Shown: positions 1 to 12,350, counted from the stretch's first letter. The stretch is 64,000 nucleotides of DNA from Apophysomyces variabilis (GCA_002749535.1 MZZL01000398.1:372001-436000); one strand, 5' to 3'. Numbers and translations are program-made. Notes: a model not told the origin generated them from the letters alone.

Positions 1-1655
1 TCATCATCTTGATCACTTCACTGAATATAGGAGCAAATGCCGTAGGATCTAGATGAGAAACTGTGGGTTGACTCATAATATTGAGTACAGCTTCATGGCA
101 CTCAGTAGGTCCTACAATGTATGTGTTACAGAATCTATGTTGCTACACACAACATTTAATGTACCTGGAATCATACACAGTTTATGAGGAGCCATAATAA
201 TGTCTAGGTCGTGGAAAGGCGAAGAAAAGCAAAAGGTAGCAGCTTTGACACATGAGATTTATAATAGATAAAAAGGGCGGCTTCCACCATTTGACAACAT
301 ATATAGCCAGTATTACACTAACGATTGCCGTTGGCACACTATTAGAAGAAGCATGGATCTGATTAAAATATCGGTATAAATCATGGCAAGTTGGATGCAA
401 AATCGCACTAATTATTCTTAAAACGATCTGACAAAAACGTCAATTTAGTCACCTTTGCTAATGGGGTTGAATGCCCATGGTCTCCAATCCTAGGTAATAG
501 AATGCTTGCAAAGAAGGACCGGGTCAAACATCGGCACATCCAAGTGTTAAATTCAAGGTTCCGTCGTTATCACCGGCATGCTAACTTTCTGGTTCTATCA
601 GCCTATTCCTTTAGCGACTGTTACTAATCATGCGAATCTGCCGGTTGACTAGACAACGTACCAGAAAGTATCTGTCGAAAAAGCGCTTGACAATAATCAG
701 GAACCTCACAATAATGCGGCTCGGACGAAAATGATTTTTCAACTGCGATGATGCCGATTGCCATCGTACCTTATCAAAGAAAGACATCGCATGATGCCAT
801 GATGATGAACGCCCGCGCCATATAGTAGTTGGGTCACGGGAGTTTTGTACCATTTAACTATATTAACGAAACGGGCAGATACAAGTTTCATCCACTACTC
901 CCCTATTCACGAATGCTCAATAAAAAGGCTTAGGTTAACAGGATTACAGTTCCCTGTCTAAAAGATATGCCTACAAAGATAAAGATCTGATCCAATAGCG
1001 ACAACTGGCTAGCTGACATCGAGCCCAGATCAATGTTCACTAAATCTCTCAAGCACTGCCAGACACCTGGTCTTCTGTTTCGTTAATGCAAAGAAGCATA
1101 CCATTAAATAAACGGCGGAAAACAGATTATATCATCTACGAATAATTATATTTCCAGTAATTAGGATCGTATTCTCAAAATTTCGCGTGGTATTGCCATA
1201 TTATTTCAGGAAACAGAGTACACTTGGAAAACAATGCAACAAGTTCTTCGTCCTGTTATTTCAGTCAGCAGAGCAGATCGCTTAGAGACAGTATCTTATT
1301 ATACATAGCCAATTTGATAGGTGACCCTGACTTTTACACTTGCTGTGCTTTCATCAAGTGTGTGCTCTGTGACGAGTTCAGCCTCCGATAACTCATAACT
1401 TTTAGTATTTTGACACGACTCTTTTTAGCTAGCTACGGTAGACCGGTAATAGCATGAATTAAGCTATGGTTATATAAACTTTTGCCTCGTTAGTACTAAC
1501 AACGAAGTTGTGTTTCCTTGCTTGATATCAATATCCAATTGGAAAATGAAGAAGCGCTGTGTCTCGGAGCGAATAAACCTCTCTTTTTTTGGTAATGACC
1601 TTTTGGAAGGGTGACTGGGACTTTTGCTTGATTCTCAATTCGTTTTTGCTGCACC
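1..1655. other. Intergenic, no gene seen
   Basis: I see no coding exon, tRNA or repeat here. Open frames are short and lack recognisable domains. The right end is presumably the promoter of the histone-fold gene. Confidence 0.5.
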
Positions 1656-2256
1656 ATGGCGTCTGAAGCACCCAATAGTGCTAAGCAGGAACGAGCACCA
1701 GGAACTACTTTCCTTCCTCTGGCAAGAGTAAAACGCGTCATCAAAGAGGACAAGGAGGTATCACTGATCAATGCGGAAGCAACATTTTGTGTTGCTTATG
1801 CCACTGTGAGCACACTGAAATGATCAACAAGCCCCATGGTGGCTAATGGTGCACCATAGGAACTTTTTATGGAATATCTCATCACGGAAGGCTTTGATAG
1901 AGCTAAGAAAGACAAAAGAAAAACGGTCTATTACAAGGATCTTGGTAAGGAGAACATCTGTGATGAACGACCCTAAACTGATCTGGATTGATCGGATAGC
2001 ATCGGCAGTCAATGAAGTAGAACAATTCGAGTTTTTAGAGGATGTGATACCACAAACGATGACATTGAAAGCAGCTATTGAACGACGAAAAGGCACTCTG
2101 GAAGACGATGGATCTGGTCGGTCTAATAAGAAACAAAAGTTGACAGAAGAAGAAACAGAGGAAGAAGATAAGGATAAAAATGAAGAATTGATGGAAGATG
2201 TTCATGAAGAATCCACAGCAGAACAACCGTCGACTGAACAACAACAAGAAGAATAA
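1656..2256 (+). CDS. Histone-fold protein, DNA polymerase epsilon subunit C / CHRAC type (Dpb3/POLE4-like)
   Basis: Three exons: 1656-1805, 1860-1944, 2000-2256 (163 aa). The start is ATG in the context ACCATGG. Residues 18-80 form a CBF/NF-Y-type histone fold: FLPLARVKRVIKED, then NAEATFCVAYATELFMEYL, with the intron exactly between AT and ELF, then YYKDLASAVNE. The tail (about 105-163) is acidic and glutamine-rich, with a basic KKQK patch. This family pairs with a Dpb4/POLE3-type partner and acts at the replisome or in chromatin remodelling, in the nucleus. Dpb3, POLE4 and CHRAC1 are hard to separate by eye, so the class is safer than the exact name. Both introns are GT-AG. Confidence 0.85.
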
Positions 2257-2757
2257 AATAGTAATGAACAAAAATTGGAAAATAGAAAGGAAAAAAGAAT
2301 CTTCAATATCAAAGCAAGGCAGTCTTTTACGTCAAACCTCGATAACATACAGCTTAGCGAGACCAATAAAGATAAGAATGGTCTATGAAAGTTAATACGC
2401 TGAATTAGTCTTTCGTTGTTGGCAAAAGGAGAGCGATTGTTGTATAAGAGTATTAGTATCTTTGTCAGGCATTGTCACTCAGGAACGTAATACAAGGCTT
2501 GTACGATAGAACCTCGAGTGAAAAGCTGATATTTTGCTGAAATATCACGTATATATGTTTATACAAGTGTTGTTGTATGACACACCTGGTTTTCATCGTT
2601 GGTGTTAATGACCGCAAGCAAATAAAATTGTCATAACCTTTTGAGGACAAGAGGAACGATAACGTGACGGGCTTTCATGGTGAGCAACCGTTATTTAAAG
2701 GGCTTTGGTCGTAAATGCCCCTTCTCTCTTTTCTCACACGCGCCAACTTGCCTATCC
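2257..2757. other. Intergenic spacer and promoter of the NIPSNAP gene
   Basis: It lies between two same-strand genes. Apart from a short in-frame upstream extension of the NIPSNAP frame, nothing coding is seen. Confidence 0.5.
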
Positions 2758-4160
2758 ATGTTGTCCAACTTTGTACGCCATTCTCTGGGTTACCGATTGG
2801 CATCCAGGAATACTATTCGTAGCCTACATGCCTCTTGCGTATCCAGACAAGACAACGGAGAGAATCGTAGTCGAGGCACTGGCCTGATCAATACAGTTTT
2901 GTATGGATTCAATGAAGGAAAAGACGAAGGCACACAAACTCACTCAAAAACGGTGGCTCGTGGAAAGTACGTCCATGAGCTTCAAAGTATGTGCATGGGA
3001 GACTGAAAGAAAGCGGATAACCGATGTTGCCCTTTGGTAGAACACAAGGTGAAGCCAGACAAGGTAGAGGAATATATTCAACTGCTGTAAGTAATGTCGC
3101 ACTATTGTGTTCCGACATGTGATATATATAAAATGGGTTCCTTTTTGTCAGATCATTGCATTATCCTCGTATTGCGAACGATCCCTTGAACGATGTGAAT
3201 CTGTGTGGTAGCTGGTCGGTAGAAGTTGGAGAACTCGACACCTTTGGTAGGGAAAAACGATTGGGGTGAAAGTTGCCGCTCTATGACGACGTATCTCACT
3301 GGCCATTGTACCACGATTAGTTCATATATGGGAATTTAAAGGCTATCCTGGTCACCAGCAGACGTTAGCTCGGCTAGACCAAGATCCGGTATATGATAAA
3401 CTGTGTTTGATTTTTTTTCTCACGCTGAAAAACTACGACTAAACATCGAAACTGGATGAACTATAGGTATACAAGGAATTCATGAAGAAACTGCGGCCCT
3501 TGTTAATTTCTCGGGAAAATAACATTATGCTTGAGTTCTCATTTTGGAAAACGTCGCCTCCACATGTCACCAATGGTATCTACGAGCTTCGCAAATATAA
3601 ACTCAAAGTAAGGTAAATGATTGATATGCCTGTTGTTCTAAATGAGATCTTATCGTAGCCTGGACGCCTTCTTGAATGGGAAATGAACTGGTAAATGTTC
3701 CGGGTGAAATAGGAAACAACATAATTAAAGTTTACCCCACATCGTCTGACATTTCAGGCGGCAAGGTCTTGAATGCCGACGTCAGTTCTGTGAGCCGGTT
3801 GGTGCATGGTTTAGCCAATTAGGAGATTTAAATACAGTACACCATATGTGGACATACCCGTAAGTTACAGAGATCCAAAATAACTGCGCACCCTGGACAA
3901 GATTTCCATGTAACTAACTTGGGTTGATGCAGCGACTTACAGACGCGCAAGGTGACCCGCGAGGATGCTTGGAAAGTAGGCGGTTGGTCTGAGACAGTAT
4001 ACAAGACAGGTAAAGAGGGAAATCCCCTTATTTTTTTTTTTCCTCTTTCGCGCCAATGCCTGAACACGCAGGAATTGATGGATGGATTGCTTTAGTTCGT
4101 ATGGTTGACAACATGCAGTCGTATATCCTGAAGCCTTTGCCATACAGCCCTCTAAGATAA
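2758..4160 (+). CDS. NIPSNAP family protein, probably mitochondrial
   Basis: Nine exons: 2758-2986, 3041-3086, 3152-3246, 3321-3388, 3467-3607, 3659-3690, 3758-3859, 3933-4009, 4072-4160 (292 aa). The start was chosen because it opens a typical mitochondrial presequence (Arg/Ser-rich, no acids, about 35 residues). Family signatures follow in order: GKYVHELQ, KPDKVEEYIQLL, YPRIANDP, LCGSWSVEVGELDTF, HIWEFKGYPGHQQ, FWKTSPPH, GRLLEWEMNWRQGLE, HHMWTYP and the C-terminal KPLPYSPLR. This gives the usual duplicated NIPSNAP alpha/beta-barrel domain. In animals NIPSNAP proteins are mitochondrial matrix proteins tied to mitophagy signalling; the role in fungi is not established. All eight introns are GT-AG. 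An upstream in-frame ATG at 2677 would add 27 residues but fits a presequence less well. Confidence 0.93.
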
Positions 4161-5480
4161 GGACATGAGCAGCGAGGTAAAAGTGATCCGGAGACTTTGG
4201 TCACTGGCAAAAAGAAGGAACAGATCGAGCAGATAGGGATACTCCTGTAGGCGCAAAGTACAGACTATAGACGTGTATCATATCTTGTACCGTAGATCAC
4301 AACCTATATGCAGGTTTAATTGAAAGAGCAGAGGTTCCCACTGTCTTTCTTTCTGAAATGGAGTTGAATCCTATGGTCAAAATGATCGATGGTTTGCTAT
4401 AGTTAGACGGCTGCCGGATGCTTCATTGTTGAAAATCTAACCCATGTTTGATCAAGGAAGATCCTCGCTGTTTGAGCTAATCCGGATCTTATATGATGGT
4501 AAATTTTGGTGGGTAATTATCGGGAAAGTCATGGCATGTATTGGGAGGGAAATAAGCCCCTCCGTCAGATAAGCGAAGCTGACGGTAATTGAGCTGCAGT
4601 TTCTTCCGGTATAAGATAGATATTAGAGCGTTAGCTTCCGCTTGCTTGCATCATGCAAAATCCAAGGATTCTTTTTCTTTCCGCCGTTACTGCGGATGGA
4701 ACCAAATGTCTTCCGGTCAATCGCCAAACACAGGAAGCGTGGAATAAAAACAGTAACAGAAGGATAACTAGAACCCAAAATAACGTTTACCCAATAAACA
4801 AGAAAAATAGTAATTGGTTATTTGGAATATTCCATAGTAAAGGAATGATGTATGTCTTGTGGCACCGATGAACCAATATCCATGCTATTAAGCATCCTTG
4901 TCTATTCCGAACATGTTTCTGCTACGTACAAGGCTACTAAATCCCGGTAAAATAAGGATCCCCCGAACGAGTACATGTACCTGTATATCCAGACTTTTGC
5001 TCTTAGAGTGACAAGCTGTCATGTATCGAAAAATGCGAAATGAAAGGGTCTAAGGAGGATCACTCCATAATTTACTACTACGAGTGCTAAATTGTTTTCG
5101 TCCACAATGGATTACCGCTCTTGTTTAGCTAGCCTGAACATTTTGTGTGTTTCCCTATGTTCAGTGTTTTCCAAGAGTCATATGCTTTTGGCGAATGCCT
5201 ACGATTGTTTTTTCCTTATGGACACTACAGCAGATCACATCTAGGTGTTCGCTTAACGTGTCTGATTTCCAAGGTACAACCAAAAGGGACGTCTCCATAT
5301 ATTCCATAACTAGGTCCCTTATTGTTGAATATGTCAGCAGGAGGAGCGGGCCCATGCATTTTGGTCAGTAGCTAGGATTGCATGTGATGTGTTGGCGGAG
5401 TCGCATGAAGAGCGGTCTTCCTGTTCTGCAACACATATCCATTTAATATCCCTTTCTTTTATATCTCTTACTCTTAAACA
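4161..5480. other. Intergenic, no gene seen
   Basis: An open frame of 72 codons at 4653-4871 has no recognisable features. I see no tRNA, repeat or convincing exon chain. Confidence 0.45.
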
Positions 5481-5939
5481 ATGCGTAAAATCCGTAATCC
5501 ATTTAAACCAAAACGTCGACAATTCGCTGAATTACAAGAGGATCATGGTTTTACAGCCGAGCAGTTCGTCATGCCAGAGCCAGAAAGTAAAGGACATGCT
5601 TAAGACAAGTCATTGTTTGACAGTTCATTACGTAGTTCCATGGAAAGCCATTGGACTGGCCTCCTTATTATTTACATTAGGCTCGATAATGATCACGATT
5701 GGCACTTTGATTAAGCTTGGCTACATTGGCGGAGAGGTAAGACTGATCATGTTAACTGCGATTAGTAATATAGAATGAATCCATCTATTTCTATCCAGGG
5801 CTGGTCCGACCGGGGCATCCCTTTTCTGGTGCTAGGTAGTATCATGTTTATCCCTGGTGCTTATCATTTGTACGTCGCGTACTACGCCTACTACAAGTAT
5901 CCTGGGTACGACTTTTCGATGATACCAGATTGGGATTGA
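5481..5939 (+). CDS. TMEM230-like two-helix membrane protein
   Basis: Three exons: 5481-5586, 5636-5736, 5799-5939 (115 aa). The cytosolic N-terminus starts MRKIRNPFKPKRRQF. The conserved IPWKAIGLAS leads into helix 1 (about 39-61), and GIPFLVLGSIMFIPGAYHL forms helix 2 (about 74-96). The tail YPGYDFSMIPDWD matches the family end motif (Y-x-Y-x2-IPD). Human TMEM230 is a vesicle and endosome trafficking protein; a Golgi or endosomal location here is inference. Length is close to the family norm of about 120. Without the first intron (donor GTAAAG, acceptor TACGTAG) exon 1 would run into a stop, which supports the model. Confidence 0.85.
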
Positions 5940-6199
5940 CAGCAGAAAAAGTCCCCAACCTCAATCCTACCATCCTCTTTTTCTTCCTGTTCATCTTGTA
6001 TATTACTTTCTAGCTGTTCATTCATGATGATAACAAAAACAGAACCAAACATTGATTTTATCATTTATCTGGCGAATTTATTATGGATTCCAGGGAAGTG
6101 ATGATGATGGGTTCCATATCAAAATGGTTCCAAGCCTCATTACACACCAAACAAATGGATCAATATTCGTAAACCAAGCAAGGTAAAAGAGGCTTTATG

Positions 6200-6425
6200 C
6201 TACAGTTCCAATCCTTTTTTCATTGCTGCGCTCTTCTCTTGTTTCTGTAAGGTTGTGGATTACAATGGCGTTTAGAACCATTTTATGATAAGAAAGAAAT
6301 GTCAGAAAACAGCTTACTTTTTGCTGATGCCGTTTCTGTTCCTCCTTTTTCTCTTGTTTTGACTTTGGCCGGTTCTTGTCCACCTTTTGGGTTAAGTCTT
6401 TATGGCTACTTGGCTTCTTTGGCAT
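6200..6425 (-). CDS. Small lysine-rich protein of unknown function
   Basis: Two exons on the minus strand: 6425-6318 and 6244-6200, a 50-residue protein starting MPKKPSSHKDL. The intron has a GTAAGC donor and a CTTACAG acceptor, and splicing leaves a single clean frame ending KKGLEL. About a third of residues are lysine or arginine, with a central stretch rich in K, E and Q (KQEKKEEQKRHQQKK), probably a charged helix. I do not recognise the family. The composition resembles small basic proteins such as TMA7 or SERF, but no signature of either is visible. It is convergent with the TMEM230-like gene. Confidence 0.5.
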
Positions 6426-8741
6426 GTTTCCGCTACGAGATGAGTTACTAAAAGCAACAAAAGGATCTATTTATTGAGGTTTAGAGGACAAGGGTCTGCA
6501 TAAACTCCAAGTCATAGGATTCTGGAACTTAACTAAGATAAATAGTTTACTCTGCTAGAACAGTTCTGATAGAGTTTGTTTCAGATCCCCTTCTTGAAAG
6601 CCCTGTATGTGAAACTTAATGATAGGTTCACAAGTCTGCTAAGTTTTCCTGGCCCTGAGGAGTTAATTCTCTTTAGCCACAAGGCTAAGCGTTTCGATTC
6701 TTTACTGACAGTGTAACAGCAAACGTTCTGATCACGCCAGGTTATCCCGATGCGGATCTGGGTAGTCTGAGGAGATACATCGCGTGAAATACTGTGCCTT
6801 TAAAAAGTGGATATTGTATAGCAGTCTTTTTGCTCAGTGGATCCAATTCTATATTGGCTATTGCGCTTGACAATGCTACTATCGACACGTTCTGTGAAGT
6901 CCAGTGATGGTATGCAACCTAGGTTCGATTCCAGCATTTTCAAGAGGAGAAGATATCCAGTGTTTTAAATCACATTTTTGAAACTTACCAACTAAATTAT
7001 GTACTCTGAAGCATAAGCTGATAGCTCCGAAGGGCATCTCGGGTTTGAATTAAGTAATAAGAACAACCCAATTTGCCCGGAACAGCCCAATCATTTTGGC
7101 ATTGTTAATTATGCCATATCCGTAAAATGGTTTAGTACATGGAAACGATCGGTAACCAAAACAGAGTTGCAGAGTAAGCTGCAGATGTTTCGTATCTTAG
7201 AAAACATCGGTCAGATTCTCAATGAAGGAGTCCTTGTTCGTTGCCAAGCAAAGCGGATCCTCTCTCTTTAACTGGCCATGGCTAAAGCACGGAAAAGCAA
7301 AATGGCGCGTAAAGATCTTTAAGTACGAGAAGATCACTTACTGCGAAAGGCAAAACTTGTCATTTGAAGGCAGCACAGATTTTTCTCTTGATTTTAAGAC
7401 CACAAGAATAATCTGTATCACTCAAAGTAAAATATCGATAAGCATCGATTTGTGTCACCGATAAAGGCTTTAGTTTTGTTAAGCAAATGCTCCAATCTAA
7501 CAAGATGGACACCCCATTTACGGTAGGCTCACTTCAATGCTATGTTTACACAGTAAATTAAAAAAAAGTTCTGTAACGTTCTTGCACCTTTATCTGGATC
7601 ATTAGTAAGGCGATTCTTTGTTCTACCGAGTACCGATATACCCAGTCAGCCAATTGAAAATCGACGATTCTGGAAGGACTGGATCCATGGAAAAGGAGGG
7701 GGCCATTGGAAATGTACGACATTTATCGGAAATTTGACCTACGGTTCCGAGTGATCTGACAAAGCACGCAGAATAACAGACTCAAAGTAAGTATTTCCGA
7801 TGTTCATGTCATAGAAGGGCATCGTCTTTTTCATCCGACAAGTGTAAACAGTTGTTGTTATCGAATGTCCGATGCCGCATCATAGCAACTATGGAAGCTG
7901 GACAGAGCTGTATGTGTATCCTGCATGCATGCAATTGTTGGCGAGGTTGGCATGGCAGAATCCATGCCATCACAATTAAGGGAGCTATATCAAGCTCCGG
8001 TGCATAAAGGCATGCAGCCATTTTGAACCGTTGGCTGCTTTAAAAAATATCTGTCGCCATCTAAACTCTTTTTGATCATCCAATCCCCGGAAATGTTTGA
8101 TGAGCTGCTTCTTTTTTACCAAGGTAGCCTTTCTAATCTTTCCAATGGTATGGAATCATTGGTGATAAAAAGCTAAATTAAGCAAAGTCCCAGATTCCAT
8201 GTGTTTACTGTTAAAATAGTAATGATCTGAATGGTAGAATGTTCGTTTCTACCTGAAACCTCCTTTATATTACTATGAGCCCATTATGCTGTATTTTGCC
8301 AAGTTTCACATAAAGTAAATCGACAACCTTTTGCATAGGAAAGGGAGACACAAGGCTATCTCCAGGATGTCGTTCGCTCAGCTGCTACCCATACAGTCGT
8401 ATTACCCAGATCTCATTAATCTCTCGATATTTGGTTAATTCGAAGCAACCTTCCTTAAGCTCTAGATGGAGTGGATTCCGTTTTGGATCTCAATCAAGTA
8501 AACAGGAAATTTTGTAGCATGTAAGGAAAGTATTTAGAGATCCGATCTTCCGGGTTGCCAACGTAGATCATGCTATGACCCAATCATGTACCGGAATAGA
8601 CCTAACTTTAGTACCAGTTTGGAGAGGAAGAGAGAGATTGTGTTGCTATGGGGGGTGTCAAAAGTGTTCGGGATTACCGAGGTTACGGTAATTTCTAGAT
8701 CGACTTGAGCTTGGTTGCCATGGTTTTTTTTTGTCTTGTTT

Positions 8742-9026
8742 ATGTTTTTCTGCCACGTGTGTTATTCATGTTGTGAAACAGCATTTGCTGCAAACGGAGA
8801 ACGCACGCCACCAGCAAGTCTGGACCCCTCTTTTTGGGATAAACAAGGATCGACTCTGTTCCGCCTCATCAGACCAGAACATCAATCATTATCCATAGGA
8901 TGTTATACAAGAGGAAAGATTTCTTATAGAAAGGGAATAACTGGTTATTCGGGGAGAAACAAGGATGAAATCTTGGATGATATTAAAACAACGTTTAGGA
9001 ATGCAAGGAGAAGAGGGAATGGGTAG
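8742..9026 (+). CDS. Possible small protein, unknown function
   Basis: An uninterrupted 94-codon frame starts MFFCHVCYSCCETAF and ends RNARRRGNG. The first residues are hydrophobic and cysteine-rich and could be a weak signal or anchor. The remainder is charged, with no domain I recognise. It may be a chance ORF, or an exon whose partners I could not find. There is no supporting neighbour. Confidence 0.25.
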   Translation: MFFCHVCYSCCETAFAANGERTPPASLDPSFWDKQGSTLFRLIRPEHQSLSIGCYTRGKISYRKGITGYSGRNKDEILDDIKTTFRNARRRGNG

Positions 9027-9402
9027 AAGGAAATAAAAAAGAAAAAGCTTCTCGGTTATTTCGGTCTCAAGTTTTTCCTTGACGACCGGGTGTAACTTTG
9101 TCCATTGAACGTAGTCCGAAATGATCCGCCGCCAAAAAGAAACAGAGTCTGGAGTCCTTGGTTACACTTTTAAGAGTCTATCTGCGCCTTATACAAATAT
9201 ATATATATATATATAAGTGTGTCTATGCCTTATCAATTAGTTTACAAGATAAGGAATAGAAAGAGAGGAATCACAACCTATCAATCCGATGGTCTTTCCT
9301 TGATGAAGGAACTGGGACAATGATGATAAAGCATGCTCCCTACCGCGGGTTTGACTAAACCCTCTTTTTTTTTTATTTTGCTCCCTTCCAAAAATAGAAA
9401 AC

Positions 9403-9412
9403 TATATAAAAG
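9403..9412 (+). promoter_or_regulatory. TATA box of the HAL4-like kinase gene
   Basis: TATATAAAAG lies 103 bp before the kinase ATG. It is followed by a CT-rich stretch (9431-9510), which fits a TATA-containing promoter with a pyrimidine-rich leader. Confidence 0.55.
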
Positions 9413-9515
9413 CCCGAATAGGTTTTTTTGCCACCCTCATCTTCTTCTTTCTTGCCTTTTCACCTTTTCTTCCTATCGTTATCTATTCTTCCGATCCCTT
9501 TTGCCTTTTGCTTAC

Positions 9516-11275
9516 ATGAGTTCATCACACGCAGTTACCAATCTCAGTGAGCGACTACGCGCCGTCGACTTCAATACTCCCGCAAAAATATTCCAGAACA
9601 AGCATGCAGTACATCAGTTCGAAAACGTGACGCCGGATATATCAGTGCCGGGTACGCCTGTCATGGCACCTCACAAACATACACCTTCTTCTCCTCCATT
9701 CATCCCACAATCACTACCTCCCACTGCTGCAAATACCCCTCCCTCACTTTCCCCTCATAATAGCAGTGAACGACAGAATAAACGTCTTTCCTCACCATCA
9801 CCTCGACAGTCTCCACAATTCGCTCCGTCCTCTTCTGGTGTATCCACTCCATTATCCTTATCTCGTCCACCATCAGGTGAAAGCAATCAAGAACGTCCCA
9901 CCCCAAGTTCCTCCTCTTCTCTTCCCGCACGACCTACTACACCATCCCAATTTATCTTTAAAAAGCCTGAATATAACAGCCATTATCACAAAAATCATTT
10001 TCATCATCTCGAAAAGAAAGATACTCTACTACATGACCTCAAGCGATTCTTCAAACCGGATAAGAAGAAGAAAACGAACAAGAATCTAAGCGCAAGGAGT
10101 TCTTACAGCGATCTCTCATTTGCTAATGAATTCAACAAAGATATTGAAGGACGATACGGAAAATGGGGTAAGTCACATAAATGGTGCAAGAAGGGGGGAA
10201 AGCGAGAAACGAGAGATGAGTCAGATGCTAATCAATTTTTGACTCATTAGGCCGATTTGTCGGTAAGGGGGCCGGTGGATCTGTCCGCTTGATCCGGCGT
10301 AGCACAGACGGCAAGACATTTGCCGTTAAGCAATTTCGTAAGCGAATGCCAGGAGAAAATGAAAAAGAATACGTAAAAAAAGTGACGGCCGAGTTCTGTA
10401 TTGGGTCAACATTACACCACATCAACGTAATCGAGACATTGGATATCATCCAGGAAGGATCCTCATTCTATGAGATCATGGAATTCGCACCAAATGATCT
10501 ATTCAATATTGTCATGAGTGGCAAGATGACACGTGAAGAAATCGCATGTTGCTGGCGTCAATTACTTCATGGCGTTTCTTATTTACAATCAATGGGTATT
10601 GCGCATCGAGACTTGAAGCTCGATAACATGGTGTTGGATGAGCGTGGGATTGTCAAACTCATTGACTTTGGATGTGCCGTTGTGAACAAATACCCATACG
10701 AAAAACAGACTCGCCTGAGCAAAGGTAAGGGGAATTATTATTATTTTCGCACGAACAAAGTTAGGTCTTAACGGTTTTGTTTTATTTAAGGCATCTGTGG
10801 GTCTGATCCTTATATTGCACCTGAACAATACACACAACCTGAATATGATGCATGTAAAACTGATCTATGGTCTTGCGGTATTATCTTTATCTGTATGACC
10901 ATTCGAAGATTCCCATGGAGATTACCTCGTCCTAGCCAAGATCAATCTTACAAAAACTTTATCACTCCGTCAACGCAAGGTGCCACAAGGCTATTCAAGA
11001 TGCTCCCACGTGAATCACGGCTCATTATGTCGAAAATATTAGAGCCGGAGCCTTCAAAGCGTTGCACGTTATCGGAGGTTCTAGCGGATGAATGGGTAGC
11101 AAGCATCCAAATGTGTACAGAACATTCTGGCGCCGATCATGCCCATCATCTTCTGGTTGAACCAAGCAAGGAAATCATGGAACAACGCCAAATCGTGGTA
11201 TTGGATACTGCGCCATCCTCGGATGATTCTTCTCCCGCCGACGGCAAAAAGAAAGCCAACAAACATCGTGCATGA
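9516..11275 (+). CDS. Serine/threonine protein kinase, HAL4/SAT4-like (NPR/HAL group)
   Basis: Three exons: 9516-10167, 10251-10724, 10791-11275 (536 aa). The start MSSSHAVTN is the first ATG after the CT-rich leader. Residues 1-205 are low-complexity and rich in Ser and Pro, with a lysine-rich patch before the kinase. The catalytic domain (about 218-490) shows G-loop GKGAGGSV, catalytic Lys in [19 protein letters not shown] and APEQY, so it should be active. The fungus-specific features DFGCAVV and [11 protein letters not shown], and the disordered N-terminus, match the yeast Hal4/Hal5/Npr1 group, which controls potassium and nutrient transporters. Its own substrates are unknown. Both introns are GT-AG, and the second splits the activation loop. 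It is convergent with the FMP46-like gene, with 90 bp between stops. Confidence 0.9.
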
Positions 11276-11365
11276 CACGAACACTTCTCCATCTTCCTCC
11301 TTTGTTTTCCTTTCCATCCTTTCACCTCATTTTTCTTTTATTGTAAAAATAAAAATTCCCTGCTC

Positions 11366-11788
11366 TCACTTCTTGCATTCTTTCAAGCGTCCTTGGATTA
11401 GTTTCTCCACAGCTTCCAATGTTGGTCTGCCGAGAGCGGCTAGACCCTTTTCCCAATCTACCACAATAGGTCGTTCAAGTAAGGCAGGTTGTTCAAGTAA
11501 CAGCTTTTGCGCCTCCTGCCAATTATGAACTTTATCTTGAGCCTCTGATCGTATCATGCGACGCCACGCTGGAACTGAATTGCCTTCAAGATATTGAGCA
11601 ACTTGACGTAATTGATCTGACGTAGGTGGTGTCTGTTGATAATCGACGACATCCACTTTGTATGCATCGTCCTCATTTAGTCTTTTCTGCTTATCAAGCA
11701 ATAACTGAAGTGCTGCTCGAGACTTGGAACATTGAGCGTTATGAAAAATGGATAAAATAGGCAACGTCTTTGGGGGCCGGAACGACAT
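11366..11788 (-). CDS. Thioredoxin-fold oxidoreductase, FMP46/ArsC-like
   Basis: Single exon of 140 aa. I prefer the Met at 11788 (MSFRPPKTLP) over one seven codons upstream, because yeast Fmp46 also begins MSF and the upstream codons look like leader. The fold starts ILSIFHNAQCSKSRAAL, with one cysteine in the position of the ArsC/glutaredoxin active site (CSKS). The C-terminal part, RPIVVDWEKGLAALGRP, matches the end motif shared by ArsC-like and Fmp46 (DUF1687) proteins. Yeast Fmp46 is a putative mitochondrial redox protein. There is no obvious presequence. The reaction is unknown, and arsenate reductase activity should not be assumed. It shares a 562-bp divergent promoter with aconitase. 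Confidence 0.8.
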   Translation of the reverse strand: MSFRPPKTLPILSIFHNAQCSKSRAALQLLLDKQKRLNEDDAYKVDVVDYQQTPPTSDQLRQVAQYLEGNSVPAWRRMIRSEAQDKVHNWQEAQKLLLEQPALLERPIVVDWEKGLAALGRPTLEAVEKLIQGRLKECKK

Positions 11789-12350
11789 AAAAGGGAATAA
11801 AAGTGTCAAGAAGTGAAGAGAGTGAGACCTTTGTCACCCTTGAGCGGAGAGCAAACCTTCCGGTGACTCTGCGCTTGTCGTCATACGTCCGAAACCAAAT
11901 GGTGATGCCATTCTCTTCATGGCCCGTTCATGGCCCGCGCATGGCCCGGACGGCTTTTGCTTACGATTGGTTCCAGCTTATTTGAACACTTGCCCCTTCT
12001 CTATTACCCCCTCCTTCTTCATTGGACCTTTAGGTATAATCGTACTCATAGACAACACCCCTACAAAAAGGAATAACATATAGATACGAAAGAAGAATAC
12101 CCTAAGAGAGCGGCATGAATGGTACACTCGAGAGAAGAGGAGGAAAAAAAGCAAGCAAGACTTCCATATATGTAACTGATGCCTAATTTGGATGGCGTGT
12201 CTCCCAATGCATAAAAATGCACTCTGCCTTCCCGTCAAGCACCCCAAACTAAAACCACTGTCCTTTCGATTCATTAGTCTCTTCTCTTTCATCTCACACC
12301 TCTCTCTCTCTCTTTCTCTCTTACACTCTGTTTCTTTTTTCTTTGATAAG
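11789..12350. promoter_or_regulatory. Divergent promoter between the FMP46-like gene and aconitase
   Basis: It holds three copies of CATGGCCCG at 11918, 11929 and 11940 (11-bp spacing), a possible factor-binding array. A CT-rich tract at 12296-12345 directly precedes the aconitase ATG and probably marks its transcription start and leader. Confidence 0.6.

Larger units (their letters stand above)
6426..9515. other. Gene-poor region upstream of the kinase gene
   Basis: About 3 kb with only one candidate small ORF (8742-9026, listed separately). A (TA)n run sits near 9199-9217. A tRNA-like T-arm near 6920 was examined and rejected. Confidence 0.45.

Noticed and set aside
4653..4871. 72-codon ORF
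   Set aside because: No domain, no splice partners, no supporting context.
6905..6950. tRNA-like GGTTCGATTCC arm
   Set aside because: No acceptor, D or anticodon stems can be paired around it.
9333..9515. Longer N-terminus for the kinase
   Set aside because: The upstream in-frame stretch is T/C-rich leader containing the TATA box; ATG at 9516 is the first plausible start.
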